DNA of 64,000 nt from DFXE01 sp032054765 (lineage in GTDB: Bacteria; Bacteroidota; Bacteroidia; Bacteroidales; Tannerellaceae), in the NCBI GenBank assembly GCA_032054765.1, contig DAMBSC010000002.1:434001-498000 (forward strand), in the 5' to 3' direction. Every line of letters begins with the position of its first letter. Within the stretch, counting starts at the first letter, position 1. Positions 23,934 to 32,239 of this stretch are shown here, piece by piece. The notes beneath the pieces were generated by a model that did not search any database, had not been told where the DNA came from, and worked only from the letters and a program-made list of their open reading frames with translations. The position numbers were made by a program, and so were the translations under genes.

Positions 23934-26039
23934 TTACCGATTCAGAAGTGCTTCCACTGTTCTATCATACTCATGAGCAAGTTGATCTGATAGTTTAGCT
24001 TTGTTTATCCACTCTTCATTACCATACACACCAGCCTTTGAATAGTCGAACGGTTTAAACCTTATTTTACGGGCTACAGATGAGTTTCGAAAACGAAAAT
24101 CAAACTGTTCAGGATTCACAAATAAAGGATCAGCTATTATGGAATGCTTATCTCTTCCCTTTTTCTTCCAGTCAGCAAACGACATTGTATGGAAATCGGG
24201 AGTAGAAGTACGTGTATCCCAATAACAATTATAATCAATATTCACGTTTGCATCCAACCACGTATTCTTACCCATACTCATATATAACATGCCCTTGTCA
24301 AAATAAATTATGTTATTATTGAATGACAGCGATGTGTGTTCTTCCACACGCGTAAATTGCAATTGTGACAATAGATTGTACGCAAATATATTGTTTCTAA
24401 TAAAGTTTTCTTTTCCATAATGCTGATGGAAGCCTGCATTCTTACATTTATAAACAAGGTTATTTTCCATATGAACGTCATATGAACCTTCATCGGTATA
24501 CAACCCCCATCCTCCATAATTATAAGAATAAATGTGATGTATCACATTGTTATTGACTGTAGTTCCTTCTGAAGCACCTAATGTATAAACGCCTCCCATA
24601 TCGCAAAGTTCCCCCCAGCCTAGATGGTGAATATGATTATAATCTATCTTATTCCTTTTGGATGGACTATGTGCATATCCCCAAACCCAACCTACTGAAA
24701 CACCAGAATATCGAAAGTCGGCAATTTCATTATACGTAATTTCATTATCACTTCCATTGAATATAATCACTCCAACCGCACAAGGAAAAACATATCCTCC
24801 ATGATGTATAATATTATTATGAATAGTGATATGATTGGTTAATTCATTATCAGCCGGCATGGATGTAGTACCTATCTTAATGCCACCGCCGCCGAGATCA
24901 TATAGATGACAATGTTCAACCTTTCCATAAGAACATGTATTCCTGAACCATACCCCATGCAAACCGGTATGGGCTATATCACAATTAATAAAACTTATAT
25001 TATCCGCATAGTCAACCATTATGGAAGCTTCAATAGGTGCCGCAGCCTGAGCGGGTTCATTTCCATTAGAAGGAGTATGATAAGCTACAACTTCAAAGCG
25101 TATATTTTCAAATCCAATATGTCTTACAGATTGTTGCTCAGTCCCCTTTATAGTTATAAACTTTTCTATAAAAGGAGCTATACATTTCACATTATCCGGT
25201 GTTTCATCCGGCATTGGCATATAATACAAATAACCATCACGATCTAAAAACCATTCCCCTGGAGCATCCAACGCTTTCCGATAGTTCTCAACAACATACC
25301 GGCTAGTTGCATCTATGGAATTCCAGGGTTTCATTCCACCGCCCCCAATAAACAAAGCAGTATCTTGCTGGTTCATATGTAAAATTCTTTTTCGTGTGTT
25401 ATCCCATTTATGGTAAAAAACGATAAGGGCATCTTCCATTTCCTCCTTCGTTAAATCTTTTAGCCATTCCTGTTCTTTTCCATGAAGTGTTATCTTTTGT
25501 GCAGCAAATTCAGGGGCCCGTTCTCCGGTAGGGTCTAACACTGTTTCCTCACTATTTCTTATCTGATAGAATTCTCCCCTGTTAGGAGTTTGTGCTCTAA
25601 ATCGCCGTTCTCCATTCACATAAAGTTGTTCAAAATAAAAACCGTATTTAGAAACTTCGGGAATATATGCCCGCCAAAGTCGCGGACTTAAAACTTCAAA
25701 CGGTCCTACTTCCATTCCACCACAAAACACAGGACGATCATCGGAATCCCCTATAAATAACACAGGTGATTTTTCCGTTCCCGAATCTTCATATTTAAGT
25801 TCAAAAGGTCTATCCAGATAATATGTACCTCCTGCTATCTTTACAAAAACAGAATCTTTCAGATTACCTTGTAAACGTAATTCCTTTATCTTATCACGAG
25901 CACCTTCTAGAGATACTAATGGCTGAGAAAAGCTTCCCTGATTATTATCATTTCCGTCAGGAGATACATAAATTGTTTGTGCGCCACCAACTAAATAACA
26001 GCAAAGGAGTAATACTAGTGTGATTTTTTGAGCTTTCAT
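23934..26039 (-). CDS. Secreted right-handed beta-helix protein, probable glycoside hydrolase
   Basis: 701 aa with a signal peptide (1-20, ending GGAQ). The N-terminal TIYVSPDGNDNNQGSFSQPLVSLEGARDKIKEL and LYVNGERRFRAQTPN are typical of secreted parallel beta-helix carbohydrate enzymes such as GH141/GH120-like proteins. From about residue 330 a series of helix coils appears (GLHGVWFRNTCSYGKVEHCHLYDLGGGGIKIG, NNVIHHIYSYNYGGWGLYTDEGS). The catalytic residues and substrate cannot be stated from sequence alone. A -7 box (TATCTTTG on the minus strand, 26066-26073) is about 27 bp upstream. Palindrome array B lies further upstream, between this gene and the divergent ABC-F gene. Confidence 0.82.
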   Translation of the reverse strand: MKAQKITLVLLLCCYLVGGAQTIYVSPDGNDNNQGSFSQPLVSLEGARDKIKELRLQGNLKDSVFVKIAGGTYYLDRPFELKYEDSGTEKSPVLFIGDSDDRPVFCGGMEVGPFEVLSPRLWRAYIPEVSKYGFYFEQLYVNGERRFRAQTPNRGEFYQIRNSEETVLDPTGERAPEFAAQKITLHGKEQEWLKDLTKEEMEDALIVFYHKWDNTRKRILHMNQQDTALFIGGGGMKPWNSIDATSRYVVENYRKALDAPGEWFLDRDGYLYYMPMPDETPDNVKCIAPFIEKFITIKGTEQQSVRHIGFENIRFEVVAYHTPSNGNEPAQAAAPIEASIMVDYADNISFINCDIAHTGLHGVWFRNTCSYGKVEHCHLYDLGGGGIKIGTTSMPADNELTNHITIHNNIIHHGGYVFPCAVGVIIFNGSDNEITYNEIADFRYSGVSVGWVWGYAHSPSKRNKIDYNHIHHLGWGELCDMGGVYTLGASEGTTVNNNVIHHIYSYNYGGWGLYTDEGSYDVHMENNLVYKCKNAGFHQHYGKENFIRNNIFAYNLLSQLQFTRVEEHTSLSFNNNIIYFDKGMLYMSMGKNTWLDANVNIDYNCYWDTRTSTPDFHTMSFADWKKKGRDKHSIIADPLFVNPEQFDFRFRNSSVARKIRFKPFDYSKAGVYGNEEWINKAKLSDQLAHEYDRTVEALLNR

Positions 26040-26163
26040 AATATACTTACAATTGGTTTGTAAAACAAAGATAAAGATTTTAGTAACAATACCTTGAAAA
26101 GAATAAGATGATAATAGTTATTTACCAACAAAATTATCTATAAAGATCTAATCCATTTGAGCA

Positions 26164-26245
26164 TTCCACAATTATTGAATTTATGTTCAACATATGTCGA
26201 ATTTATATTCAACAATTGTGGAATTCAAATTCAACATATGTCAAA
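26164..26245. repeat. Palindrome array B: four 16-bp units at 22-bp period
   Basis: Units begin at 26164, 26186, 26208 and 26230, exactly 22 bp apart: TTCCACAATTATTGAA, TTCAACATATGTCGAA, TTCAACAATTGTGGAA, TTCAACATATGTCAAA. Cores alternate between an AATT and an ATAT type, and unit 1 is nearly the reverse complement of unit 3. Spacers are TTTATG, TTTATA and TTCAAA. The array lies between two divergent genes, about 90 bp upstream of one -7 box and 105 bp upstream of the other promoter. Confidence 0.92.
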
Positions 26246-26350
26246 CGTAAAATGTAGTACTTAAAACAAAAGAACCATCTTGATGAAAGTGAGATATCTT
26301 CTACATCATACTATCAATAAATGTATTGTATCCTGTAAAATATGAATAAT

Positions 26351-26517
26351 TTTGCAAATATCAATAAATAAACTATCTTTGTACCGAATTTATAATTACT
26401 CCAATGAGAATATCTAAATAAACAAAATGTGAGAAATATCTGACGCCAGTCAGGAAAGTGTTTATTAATTGATAGCCGGTTAACACTACAAACCGGAAAA
26501 TTTATTTTCTTTTTCTT
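26351..26517 (+). promoter_or_regulatory. ABC-F promoter and possible attenuator leader
   Basis: TTTG (26351-26354), exactly 19 bp, then TATCTTTG (26374-26381) is a near-ideal promoter. The leader of about 130 nt holds a five-codon minigene (MRISK, 26404-26421), an ATG-TGA start-stop (26427-26432), a small hairpin CTGAC/GTCAG (26440-26453) and a second hairpin CCGGTT/AACCGG (26476-26496) followed by a T-rich tract up to the start codon. The layout fits ribosome-dependent attenuation; that function is inference. Confidence 0.55.
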
Positions 26518-28107
26518 ATGAGTATTATTGTACAAGGTATTAACTATACCCATCCGGATAAGGATACATTATTCCGTGATATAAGCTTTTCAGTAAATAA
26601 AGGTCAGAAAGTAGCTTTAATTGGAAATAACGGTTCAGGGAAATCCACCCTTTTACGGATTGTTGCTAGAGCTTTAGTTCCTTCAGAAGGAGAGATTATT
26701 TGTTCATCAACTCCCTATTATGTACCGCAACACTTTGGTCAGTATAACGATATGTCCATTGCGGAAGTATTAGATATTGATAAAAAAATTAAAGCTCTCC
26801 ATGCTATTTTACAAGGAGATGTGTCTATTGAAAACTTTACTATCCTTGATGAAGATTGGAATATTGAAGAACGAAGTAATGCGGCTTTATCATTATGGGG
26901 ATTAGATCATTTAACTCTTGACCAGCCTATGCAGACATTGAGTGGTGGTGAGAAAACAAAGGTTTTTCTTTCGGGAATACACATTCATTCGCCTTCTATT
27001 ATTTTAATGGATGAACCGACAAATCACTTGGATGCTGATAGCCGACAGAGACTCTACTCTTTAGTAGACTCAATTTCCGCTACATTATTAGTTGTTAGCC
27101 ATGATATTACTTTGCTAAATAAAATATCTTTTATTTTTGAATTAAGTAAAAGTGAAGTTATTGCTTATGGTGGAAATTATGATTTTTATAAAGAGCAAAA
27201 AGAGATACTGTTAGGTGCTATACAGGCTTCATTGGACGAAAAAGAAAAGGAGTTGCGACAAGCCAAAAAAACAGCCCGTGAAGTAGCCGAACGTAAACAA
27301 CGTGAAGATGCACGTGGTAAGAAGCGTAATGAAAAGAAAGGCATTCCACGAATCATGATGAATACATTGAAAGATAAGGCGGAAAGAAGTACAGCTAAAT
27401 TGAAAGATATTCATGCTGATAAAATGAGTGATCTTAAAGAAGATATTAAACAGATACAGAATAGTTTGCCGGACAATCGTTTAATGAAACTAGGCTTTAA
27501 TTCTTCTTCTCTTCATACGGGAAAGATACTAATAACGGCTAAGGAGATTGATTTTAATTATACTGGTGAGAAACTTTGGCAACATCCTATTTCTTTCCAG
27601 ATAAGAAGTGGCGACCGTCTATCTGTTAAAGGAAAAAATGGTTCAGGAAAAACAACATTATTGAAAATGATTACCAGCAATCTTGAACCACAAAAAGGGG
27701 AGCTCATTAAAGCTGACTTCAAATATATTTATATTGATCAGGAATATTCCATTATAAATAATTCATTGACATTGTTGGAGCAAGTGGAACAGTTTAATAA
27801 CTCTCATTTAAAAGATCATGAGATAAAAACAGTATTAAACCGTTTTCTTTTTCCCCATTCTGTTTGGGATAAGAAATGTGAAAATCTTAGTGGAGGAGAA
27901 AAAATGCGTCTTATGCTATGTTGTTTGCTCGTAAGCAACAATACACCAGATATAATATTGCTAGATGAACCCACTAATAATCTGGACATTCAGAGTGCAA
28001 ATATCCTTACTTCTGTAATAAAAGAATACAGCGGAACAGTGATTGTCGTCTCACATGATCAATATTTCATTGAAGAAATTGGAATAGATAAAAGTATCGA
28101 GCTATAG
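26518..28107 (+). CDS. ABC-F family ATP-binding protein (ribosome-associated type)
   Basis: 529 aa with two ABC domains and no membrane segment. First domain: Walker A GNNGSGKST, signature LSGGEKTKV, Walker B IILMDEPTNHLD. A charged linker of about 90 residues follows (KEKELRQAKKTAREVAERKQ). Second domain: GKNGSGKTT, LSGGEKMRL, IILLDEPTNNLD and VVSHDQYF. ABC-F proteins bind the ribosomal E site; some free ribosomes from antibiotics, others act in translation control. The leader with a minigene and hairpins suggests inducible expression and thus a protective role, but this is inference. Its last 6 bp overlap the end of the converging lipoprotein gene. Confidence 0.92.
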   Translation: MSIIVQGINYTHPDKDTLFRDISFSVNKGQKVALIGNNGSGKSTLLRIVARALVPSEGEIICSSTPYYVPQHFGQYNDMSIAEVLDIDKKIKALHAILQGDVSIENFTILDEDWNIEERSNAALSLWGLDHLTLDQPMQTLSGGEKTKVFLSGIHIHSPSIILMDEPTNHLDADSRQRLYSLVDSISATLLVVSHDITLLNKISFIFELSKSEVIAYGGNYDFYKEQKEILLGAIQASLDEKEKELRQAKKTAREVAERKQREDARGKKRNEKKGIPRIMMNTLKDKAERSTAKLKDIHADKMSDLKEDIKQIQNSLPDNRLMKLGFNSSSLHTGKILITAKEIDFNYTGEKLWQHPISFQIRSGDRLSVKGKNGSGKTTLLKMITSNLEPQKGELIKADFKYIYIDQEYSIINNSLTLLEQVEQFNNSHLKDHEIKTVLNRFLFPHSVWDKKCENLSGGEKMRLMLCCLLVSNNTPDIILLDEPTNNLDIQSANILTSVIKEYSGTVIVVSHDQYFIEEIGIDKSIEL

Positions 28108-29610
28108 CAAAGGCTTTAGTTCATTTTCGTAAATATCTTTACTAATTATTCGATAATGAGGAGAATATGCTTCTTCAAATTGGGAACTATGATGGCCAAC
28201 ATATTCTCCTCTATCTAGCCTTTCTTCAATGTCTTTTTTATCTTTATCATAATCAGGTAATGGAAGGTTCATAGAATGAATTACTTCTTCAATAAATACC
28301 CATTCTTCTTTCCAAGCTTCAATTGTGGGAGGTTGTATTCCGTTTACACTACGTATAAAAGCATTGAAAAAAACAGAATAAGGTATTTTATTCTGTTTCA
28401 GGACTGATAAATTTACTCTATAAAAGTTTCCTGCCCATCCTGTAGGCTCTACAACATCTCCTTCTATTTTTGAATAGGATCCTAATTCTTTTCGAAGATA
28501 ATTACCTGCTGCAGTAGTATCTTCAACAATATGTCCGGGACCATATTTGTCCTGAAAAAAGTTTTTATATAAATCTTTTAATGTAGACTTCGGATATGTT
28601 TTCACCTGCCTGTTCACTGCAATTTGTATGGCGAATATTTTTTTTAATGTGGTATGTAAAGTTTCACCTGTTATATTCTTAGCCATGATAATCCCTTCCG
28701 GACTTAATAAAACATTTGCTGGAATACCACGCACTCCATATAACGCCGGAATTTCTGAATCCCAGTATTTGAGATCCGAAAGGTGAGTCCAAGTGAGCGT
28801 ATCCGCCTGAATCGCGTTCAGCCACTGATCTTTGTTGTAGTCCAATGAGATGCCCAACACCGTAAAACCTTTATCTTTATATTTTCTGTAAGCTTTTACA
28901 ATATTGGGGTTTTCACGTCGGCAAGGCGGACACCAACCTGCCCAGAAGTCAACTAAAACATATTTTCCTCTAAAATCGGAAAGAGAAACTGTTACTCCGG
29001 CTGTATCCGGTAAGGAAAAGTCAGGAGCAGTCTTTCCAATCTGTATATTTTCCAACTGTTTAATAATTTTGTCGAGATCTTGAACATAAGGACATGAATC
29101 TAAGGAAGAAGATAATTTGTTTCTTGTCTGTTTCAATTCGTCTAACGAAAGCTGATAGGTAAAATAACGATATAAATAGAATGCAGCGACAGGTGAATCA
29201 GGATGTTCAGTTACAAAACGATCAATACTAAAACCTTCGTCATGTATTTTTTCCGCATTTTCAAGGAACAAGTCATTTGCCGGCGAACCTTCTATTTTGA
29301 CCGCCCCTTCATTTGTATCAAGAAACATTTTGATGGAAACATTTTCAAGAAAGAATTGTACAGGATATCGCATACTTTCGGTAGCTATTCCATATAATAA
29401 TGGAGTTTCAGTTTTACCCTCAAAGGTAAATTTACCGTTTATCAGTTGTGTAGAATCAATATTGAAAAACATTTTATTACGAAATGATTTCAGGTATATT
29501 TTACCTTCTGTCAACCCCGTTACTTCACCATTAATCACATAATCTTTTGAAGCTTGCCGACAACTTATCAATAACACCGATAAAAATATAATCAATAATA
29601 GAGGTTTCAT
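28102..29610 (-). CDS. TlpA-like thioredoxin lipoprotein with DUF4369-type N-terminus and extra C-terminal domain
   Basis: 502 aa. A lipobox LLISC gives lipid-modified Cys17. Residues about 22-110 look like a DUF4369 module (VINGEVTGLTEGKIYLKSF). A thioredoxin/TlpA domain (about 192-330) has the redox motif WCPPC in VDFWAGWCPPCRREN and the cis-Pro loop GVRGIPANVL. Residues about 340-502 form an additional domain unlike the usual TlpA end, with FFQDKYGPGHIVEDTT, EPTGWAGNFYRVNL and SVNGIQPPTIEAWKEEW. It is probably a periplasm-facing thiol-disulfide protein. The gene follows the L-rhamnose mutarotase gene by 27 bp on the same strand. Confidence 0.86.
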   Translation of the reverse strand: MKPLLLIIFLSVLLISCRQASKDYVINGEVTGLTEGKIYLKSFRNKMFFNIDSTQLINGKFTFEGKTETPLLYGIATESMRYPVQFFLENVSIKMFLDTNEGAVKIEGSPANDLFLENAEKIHDEGFSIDRFVTEHPDSPVAAFYLYRYFTYQLSLDELKQTRNKLSSSLDSCPYVQDLDKIIKQLENIQIGKTAPDFSLPDTAGVTVSLSDFRGKYVLVDFWAGWCPPCRRENPNIVKAYRKYKDKGFTVLGISLDYNKDQWLNAIQADTLTWTHLSDLKYWDSEIPALYGVRGIPANVLLSPEGIIMAKNITGETLHTTLKKIFAIQIAVNRQVKTYPKSTLKDLYKNFFQDKYGPGHIVEDTTAAGNYLRKELGSYSKIEGDVVEPTGWAGNFYRVNLSVLKQNKIPYSVFFNAFIRSVNGIQPPTIEAWKEEWVFIEEVIHSMNLPLPDYDKDKKDIEERLDRGEYVGHHSSQFEEAYSPHYRIISKDIYENELKPLL

Positions 29611-29637
29611 GTATCAATTTATTTTATCAATTTATGC

Positions 29638-29952
29638 TTATTCCATAAAAAATACTTCTTTTAAAGGAATGGATATTGGCGAATTATCAGGATTAGTTTC
29701 CATAATATCTGCCATATATGCCCACCATTTCTGAATCACCGGATTATTACCTAAGTCTTGCGAACCATTAGTTCCACTTATTTTTTGGTATCCGTACAAA
29801 ACATTTGTTTCTTTATCCCAGAATATACTGTAATCAAACACACCATTTTCTTTCAACAATGTTTTCAATTCCGGCCAAAGCTCTGCATGCCTTTTTTCAT
29901 ACTCTGTTTCATATCCTGATTTCAGGAACATTTTAAATGCTTCTCTTTTCAT
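29638..29952 (-). CDS. rhaM: L-rhamnose mutarotase
   Basis: 104 aa, the family's usual length. Key features are EKRHAELWPELKTLLKENGV, YSIFWDKETNVLYGY and the C-terminal KWWAYMADIMETN; the His and the Trp pair correspond to the conserved active-site residues of RhaM, which interconverts alpha and beta anomers of L-rhamnose. No other rhamnose genes are in the window. It is divergent from the cyclophilin gene and is followed by the TlpA-like lipoprotein gene, probably on the same transcript. Confidence 0.9.
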   Translation of the reverse strand: MKREAFKMFLKSGYETEYEKRHAELWPELKTLLKENGVFDYSIFWDKETNVLYGYQKISGTNGSQDLGNNPVIQKWWAYMADIMETNPDNSPISIPLKEVFFME

Positions 29953-29993
29953 GATTTCTTCATTCTAATAATTACAGATACTAAATTAAACGC

Positions 29994-30023
29994 TTGCAAG
30001 TTAGTGCTTTTTTCTTACTTTTG
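29994..30023 (+). promoter_or_regulatory. Promoter of the cyclophilin gene
   Basis: TTG (29994-29996), 19-bp gap and TACTTTTG (30016-30023). It excludes the upstream in-frame ATG at 30004 as the start and supports ATG at 30049. Confidence 0.65.
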
Positions 30024-30048
30024 CTTCATAAACAAACGATATACAAAG

Positions 30049-30720
30049 ATGAAACATACTTACTTATTTACGTTGATAGCAATGTTTGTTTGCTCTACCC
30101 TTTCTCTGCAAGCTCAGGAAGATGAAAAACTTGTTATGATCGATACTGATATGGGTAAAATAAAAGTAAAACTCTTTAATGAAACCCCACAACATCGTGA
30201 TAACTTTCTGAAAAACGTAAATGAAAATATATATGACGGCCTGTTGTTCCATCGCGTTATCAAACAATTTATGATTCAGGCAGGTGATATAACTTCCAAA
30301 GATGCGCCTCTAGATATGCCGTTGGGTAGTGGAGATCTGGAATACACTATCCCGGCAGAAATTGTATATCCAAAATTTTTTCATAAAAGAGGTATGCTTT
30401 GTGGAGCACGTACTTCTGATGACCAGAATCCAGAAAGAGCTTCTTCTGCCACACAGTTTTACATTGTTACCGGAAAACATTATACAGAAATGGAGTTGGA
30501 TAAAATGGAATCTACAAAAAACATTAAACTAACCCCTGAACAACGGGAAGCGTATATGTTGGAAGGTGGTGCTCCTCATCTGGATGGACAGTATACAGTA
30601 TTTGGAGAGGTGGTGAGCGGAATGAAAGTAGTAGAAAAAATCCAGTTCCAACCAACAAATGAAAACGATCGCCCACTAAAGAATATCAAGATCAAATCCA
30701 TGACAGTAGTAAAAAAGTAA
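30049..30720 (+). CDS. Cyclophilin-type peptidyl-prolyl cis-trans isomerase, exported
   Basis: 223 aa from ATG at 30049; this start gives a clean signal peptide (MKHTYLFTLIAMFVCS, cleaved near QAQ) and fits the promoter just upstream. Cyclophilin features: DTDMGKIKVKLFNETPQHRDNFLK, FHRVIKQFMIQAGD with the catalytic Arg, and SSATQFYIVTGKHY. An insertion of about 30 residues (ELDKMESTKNIKLTPEQREAY) precedes the final strands (GQYTVFGEVVSGMKVVEKIQ); such insertions are common in Bacteroidetes cyclophilins. It folds proteins in the periplasm. Confidence 0.93.
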   Translation: MKHTYLFTLIAMFVCSTLSLQAQEDEKLVMIDTDMGKIKVKLFNETPQHRDNFLKNVNENIYDGLLFHRVIKQFMIQAGDITSKDAPLDMPLGSGDLEYTIPAEIVYPKFFHKRGMLCGARTSDDQNPERASSATQFYIVTGKHYTEMELDKMESTKNIKLTPEQREAYMLEGGAPHLDGQYTVFGEVVSGMKVVEKIQFQPTNENDRPLKNIKIKSMTVVKK

Positions 30721-30725
30721 TCCTT

Positions 30726-31397
30726 TTATTCTACTGTAATACTTTTCCACAAATTATCTTTTGGAACGGGTGCCTCAATGATGATATTCTTTTTAGAAAC
30801 AGGGTGAATAAATTCTATGCGGCGTGCATGTAGACTTATACCTCCATCAGGATTAGAGCGTTCTGCTCCATATTTTAAATCGCCTTTAATAGGGGAACCA
30901 ATCTTTGAGAGTTGCGTTCGTATTTGATGATGACGTCCTGTTTTTAAGTCAATTTCCAATAAATAGTAATTATCCGAACAGGCTATGAGTTTATAATGCA
31001 GAATGGCTTTTTTAGTATTGGAACGTTCTTTATCGTATGCAAAACTTTTATTCTGTCGTTCGTTACGCTCTATCCAATGAACTAACTCGTCTTCTTCTTT
31101 TGGAGGTTGCTTCTTAACAATAGCCCAATAGGTCTTTTTTACAGAACCAACTCTAAACATTTCATTCATACGCGAAAGTGCTTTACTGGTTTTGGCAAAT
31201 AAAACAATCCCGCTCACAGGACGATCTAACCGGTGTGTAACACCTACAAATACATTTCCAGGTTTCTTATATTTATCTTTCAACCACTCTTTCACCAATT
31301 CAGAAAGAGGCGTATCACCGGTTTTATCTCCCTGAACAATCTCAGAACAGTTCTTATTAACTGCAATAATATGATTGTCTTCGTAAAGAATGTCCAT
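30726..31397 (-). CDS. RluA-family RNA pseudouridine synthase
   Basis: 223 aa, short for the RluA family and lacking an S4 domain, like the RluC/RluA-type catalytic core. The catalytic Asp is Asp58 in HRLDRPVSG; other motifs are YEDNHIIAVNKN, KKTYWAIV, LKTGRHHQIRTQL and ISLHARRIEFIHP. It converts specific uridines in rRNA or tRNA to pseudouridine; the target cannot be assigned. It lies after fabG on the same strand, separated by an inverted repeat. Confidence 0.9.
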   Translation of the reverse strand: MDILYEDNHIIAVNKNCSEIVQGDKTGDTPLSELVKEWLKDKYKKPGNVFVGVTHRLDRPVSGIVLFAKTSKALSRMNEMFRVGSVKKTYWAIVKKQPPKEEDELVHWIERNERQNKSFAYDKERSNTKKAILHYKLIACSDNYYLLEIDLKTGRHHQIRTQLSKIGSPIKGDLKYGAERSNPDGGISLHARRIEFIHPVSKKNIIIEAPVPKDNLWKSITVE

Positions 31398-31408
31398 TCT
31401 TTATAATT

Positions 31409-31464
31409 GAAAGTTGAAAATGGAAAATTGAAAACGAATGCTTAATTTTCCATTTTCAACTTTC
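31409..31464. repeat. 21-bp perfect inverted repeat of the TTGAAAATTGAAAA type
   Basis: Left arm 31409-31429 and right arm 31444-31464 are perfect reverse complements (21 bp) around a 14-nt loop; arms start GAAAGTTGAAAATGG. It lies between fabG and the pseudouridine synthase gene. A very similar element is at 46276-46395. It may act as an RNA hairpin between genes or as a dispersed intergenic repeat. Confidence 0.8.
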
Positions 31465-31479
31465 CATTTTCAATTGATT

Positions 31480-32226
31480 TTACATATTCATCCCACCATC
31501 ACAAAGGATTGTCTGTCCTGTTATATAAGCAGACATATCTGAAGCAAGGAAGGTAGCAACATTCGCAACATCTTCTGTTGATCCACCGCGGCGTAACGGA
31601 ATTTGTTTCGCCCATTCGGCTTTCACTTCATCTGAAAGAACAGCAGTCATTTCAGTGATAATAAATCCCGGAGCAATAGCGTTGGCACGTATGCCACGAG
31701 AACCTAATTCCTTCGCTACACTTTTAGCCAAACCAATCATACCTGCTTTAGATGCAGAATAGTTGGCTTGTCCAGCATTGCCGGATACTCCCACCACAGA
31801 AGCCATATTGATGATACTTCCGCTTTTCTGTTTCATCATAATAGGAGTTGCGGCATGAATAAAGTTGAACGCTGATTTCAGGTTTATATTAATAACCATA
31901 TCCCATTGTTGTTCAGACATCCGCATCATAAGTCCATCACGGGTAATGCCGGCGTTATTTACCAAGATATCGATACGTCCGAATTCTTTTGCTATTTCAG
32001 CCACTACATTATGTGCTTCTTCAAAATTGGCAGCATTAGAAGCATATCCTTTTGCTTTTACGCCGAAAGCTTCAATTTCACTTTGAGTAGCTAATGCATT
32101 TTCATCGATAGCCAGATCAGTAAATGCTACGTTTGCGCCTTCAGCAGCAAACTTTAATGCGATAGCTTTCCCGATACCACGTGCAGCACCGGTTACAATC
32201 GCCACTTTTCCTTCCAATAACTTCAT
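31480..32226 (-). CDS. fabG: 3-oxoacyl-ACP reductase FabG
   Basis: 248 aa short-chain dehydrogenase/reductase. The NADPH motif is TGAARGIGKAIA (residues about 12-23), followed by NNAGITRDGL and the catalytic Ser and YSASK Tyr/Lys in NMASVVGVSGNAGQANYSASKAG. It reduces 3-oxoacyl-ACP in fatty-acid elongation. It begins 13 bp after the stop of a FabH-like gene, which itself follows a TetR-type regulator, so the three form an operon that may be a regulated, accessory acyl-chain pathway and not the main one. Confidence 0.93.
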   Translation of the reverse strand: MKLLEGKVAIVTGAARGIGKAIALKFAAEGANVAFTDLAIDENALATQSEIEAFGVKAKGYASNAANFEEAHNVVAEIAKEFGRIDILVNNAGITRDGLMMRMSEQQWDMVININLKSAFNFIHAATPIMMKQKSGSIINMASVVGVSGNAGQANYSASKAGMIGLAKSVAKELGSRGIRANAIAPGFIITEMTAVLSDEVKAEWAKQIPLRRGGSTEDVANVATFLASDMSAYITGQTILCDGGMNM

Positions 32227-32239
32227 AACTAATATAAAT

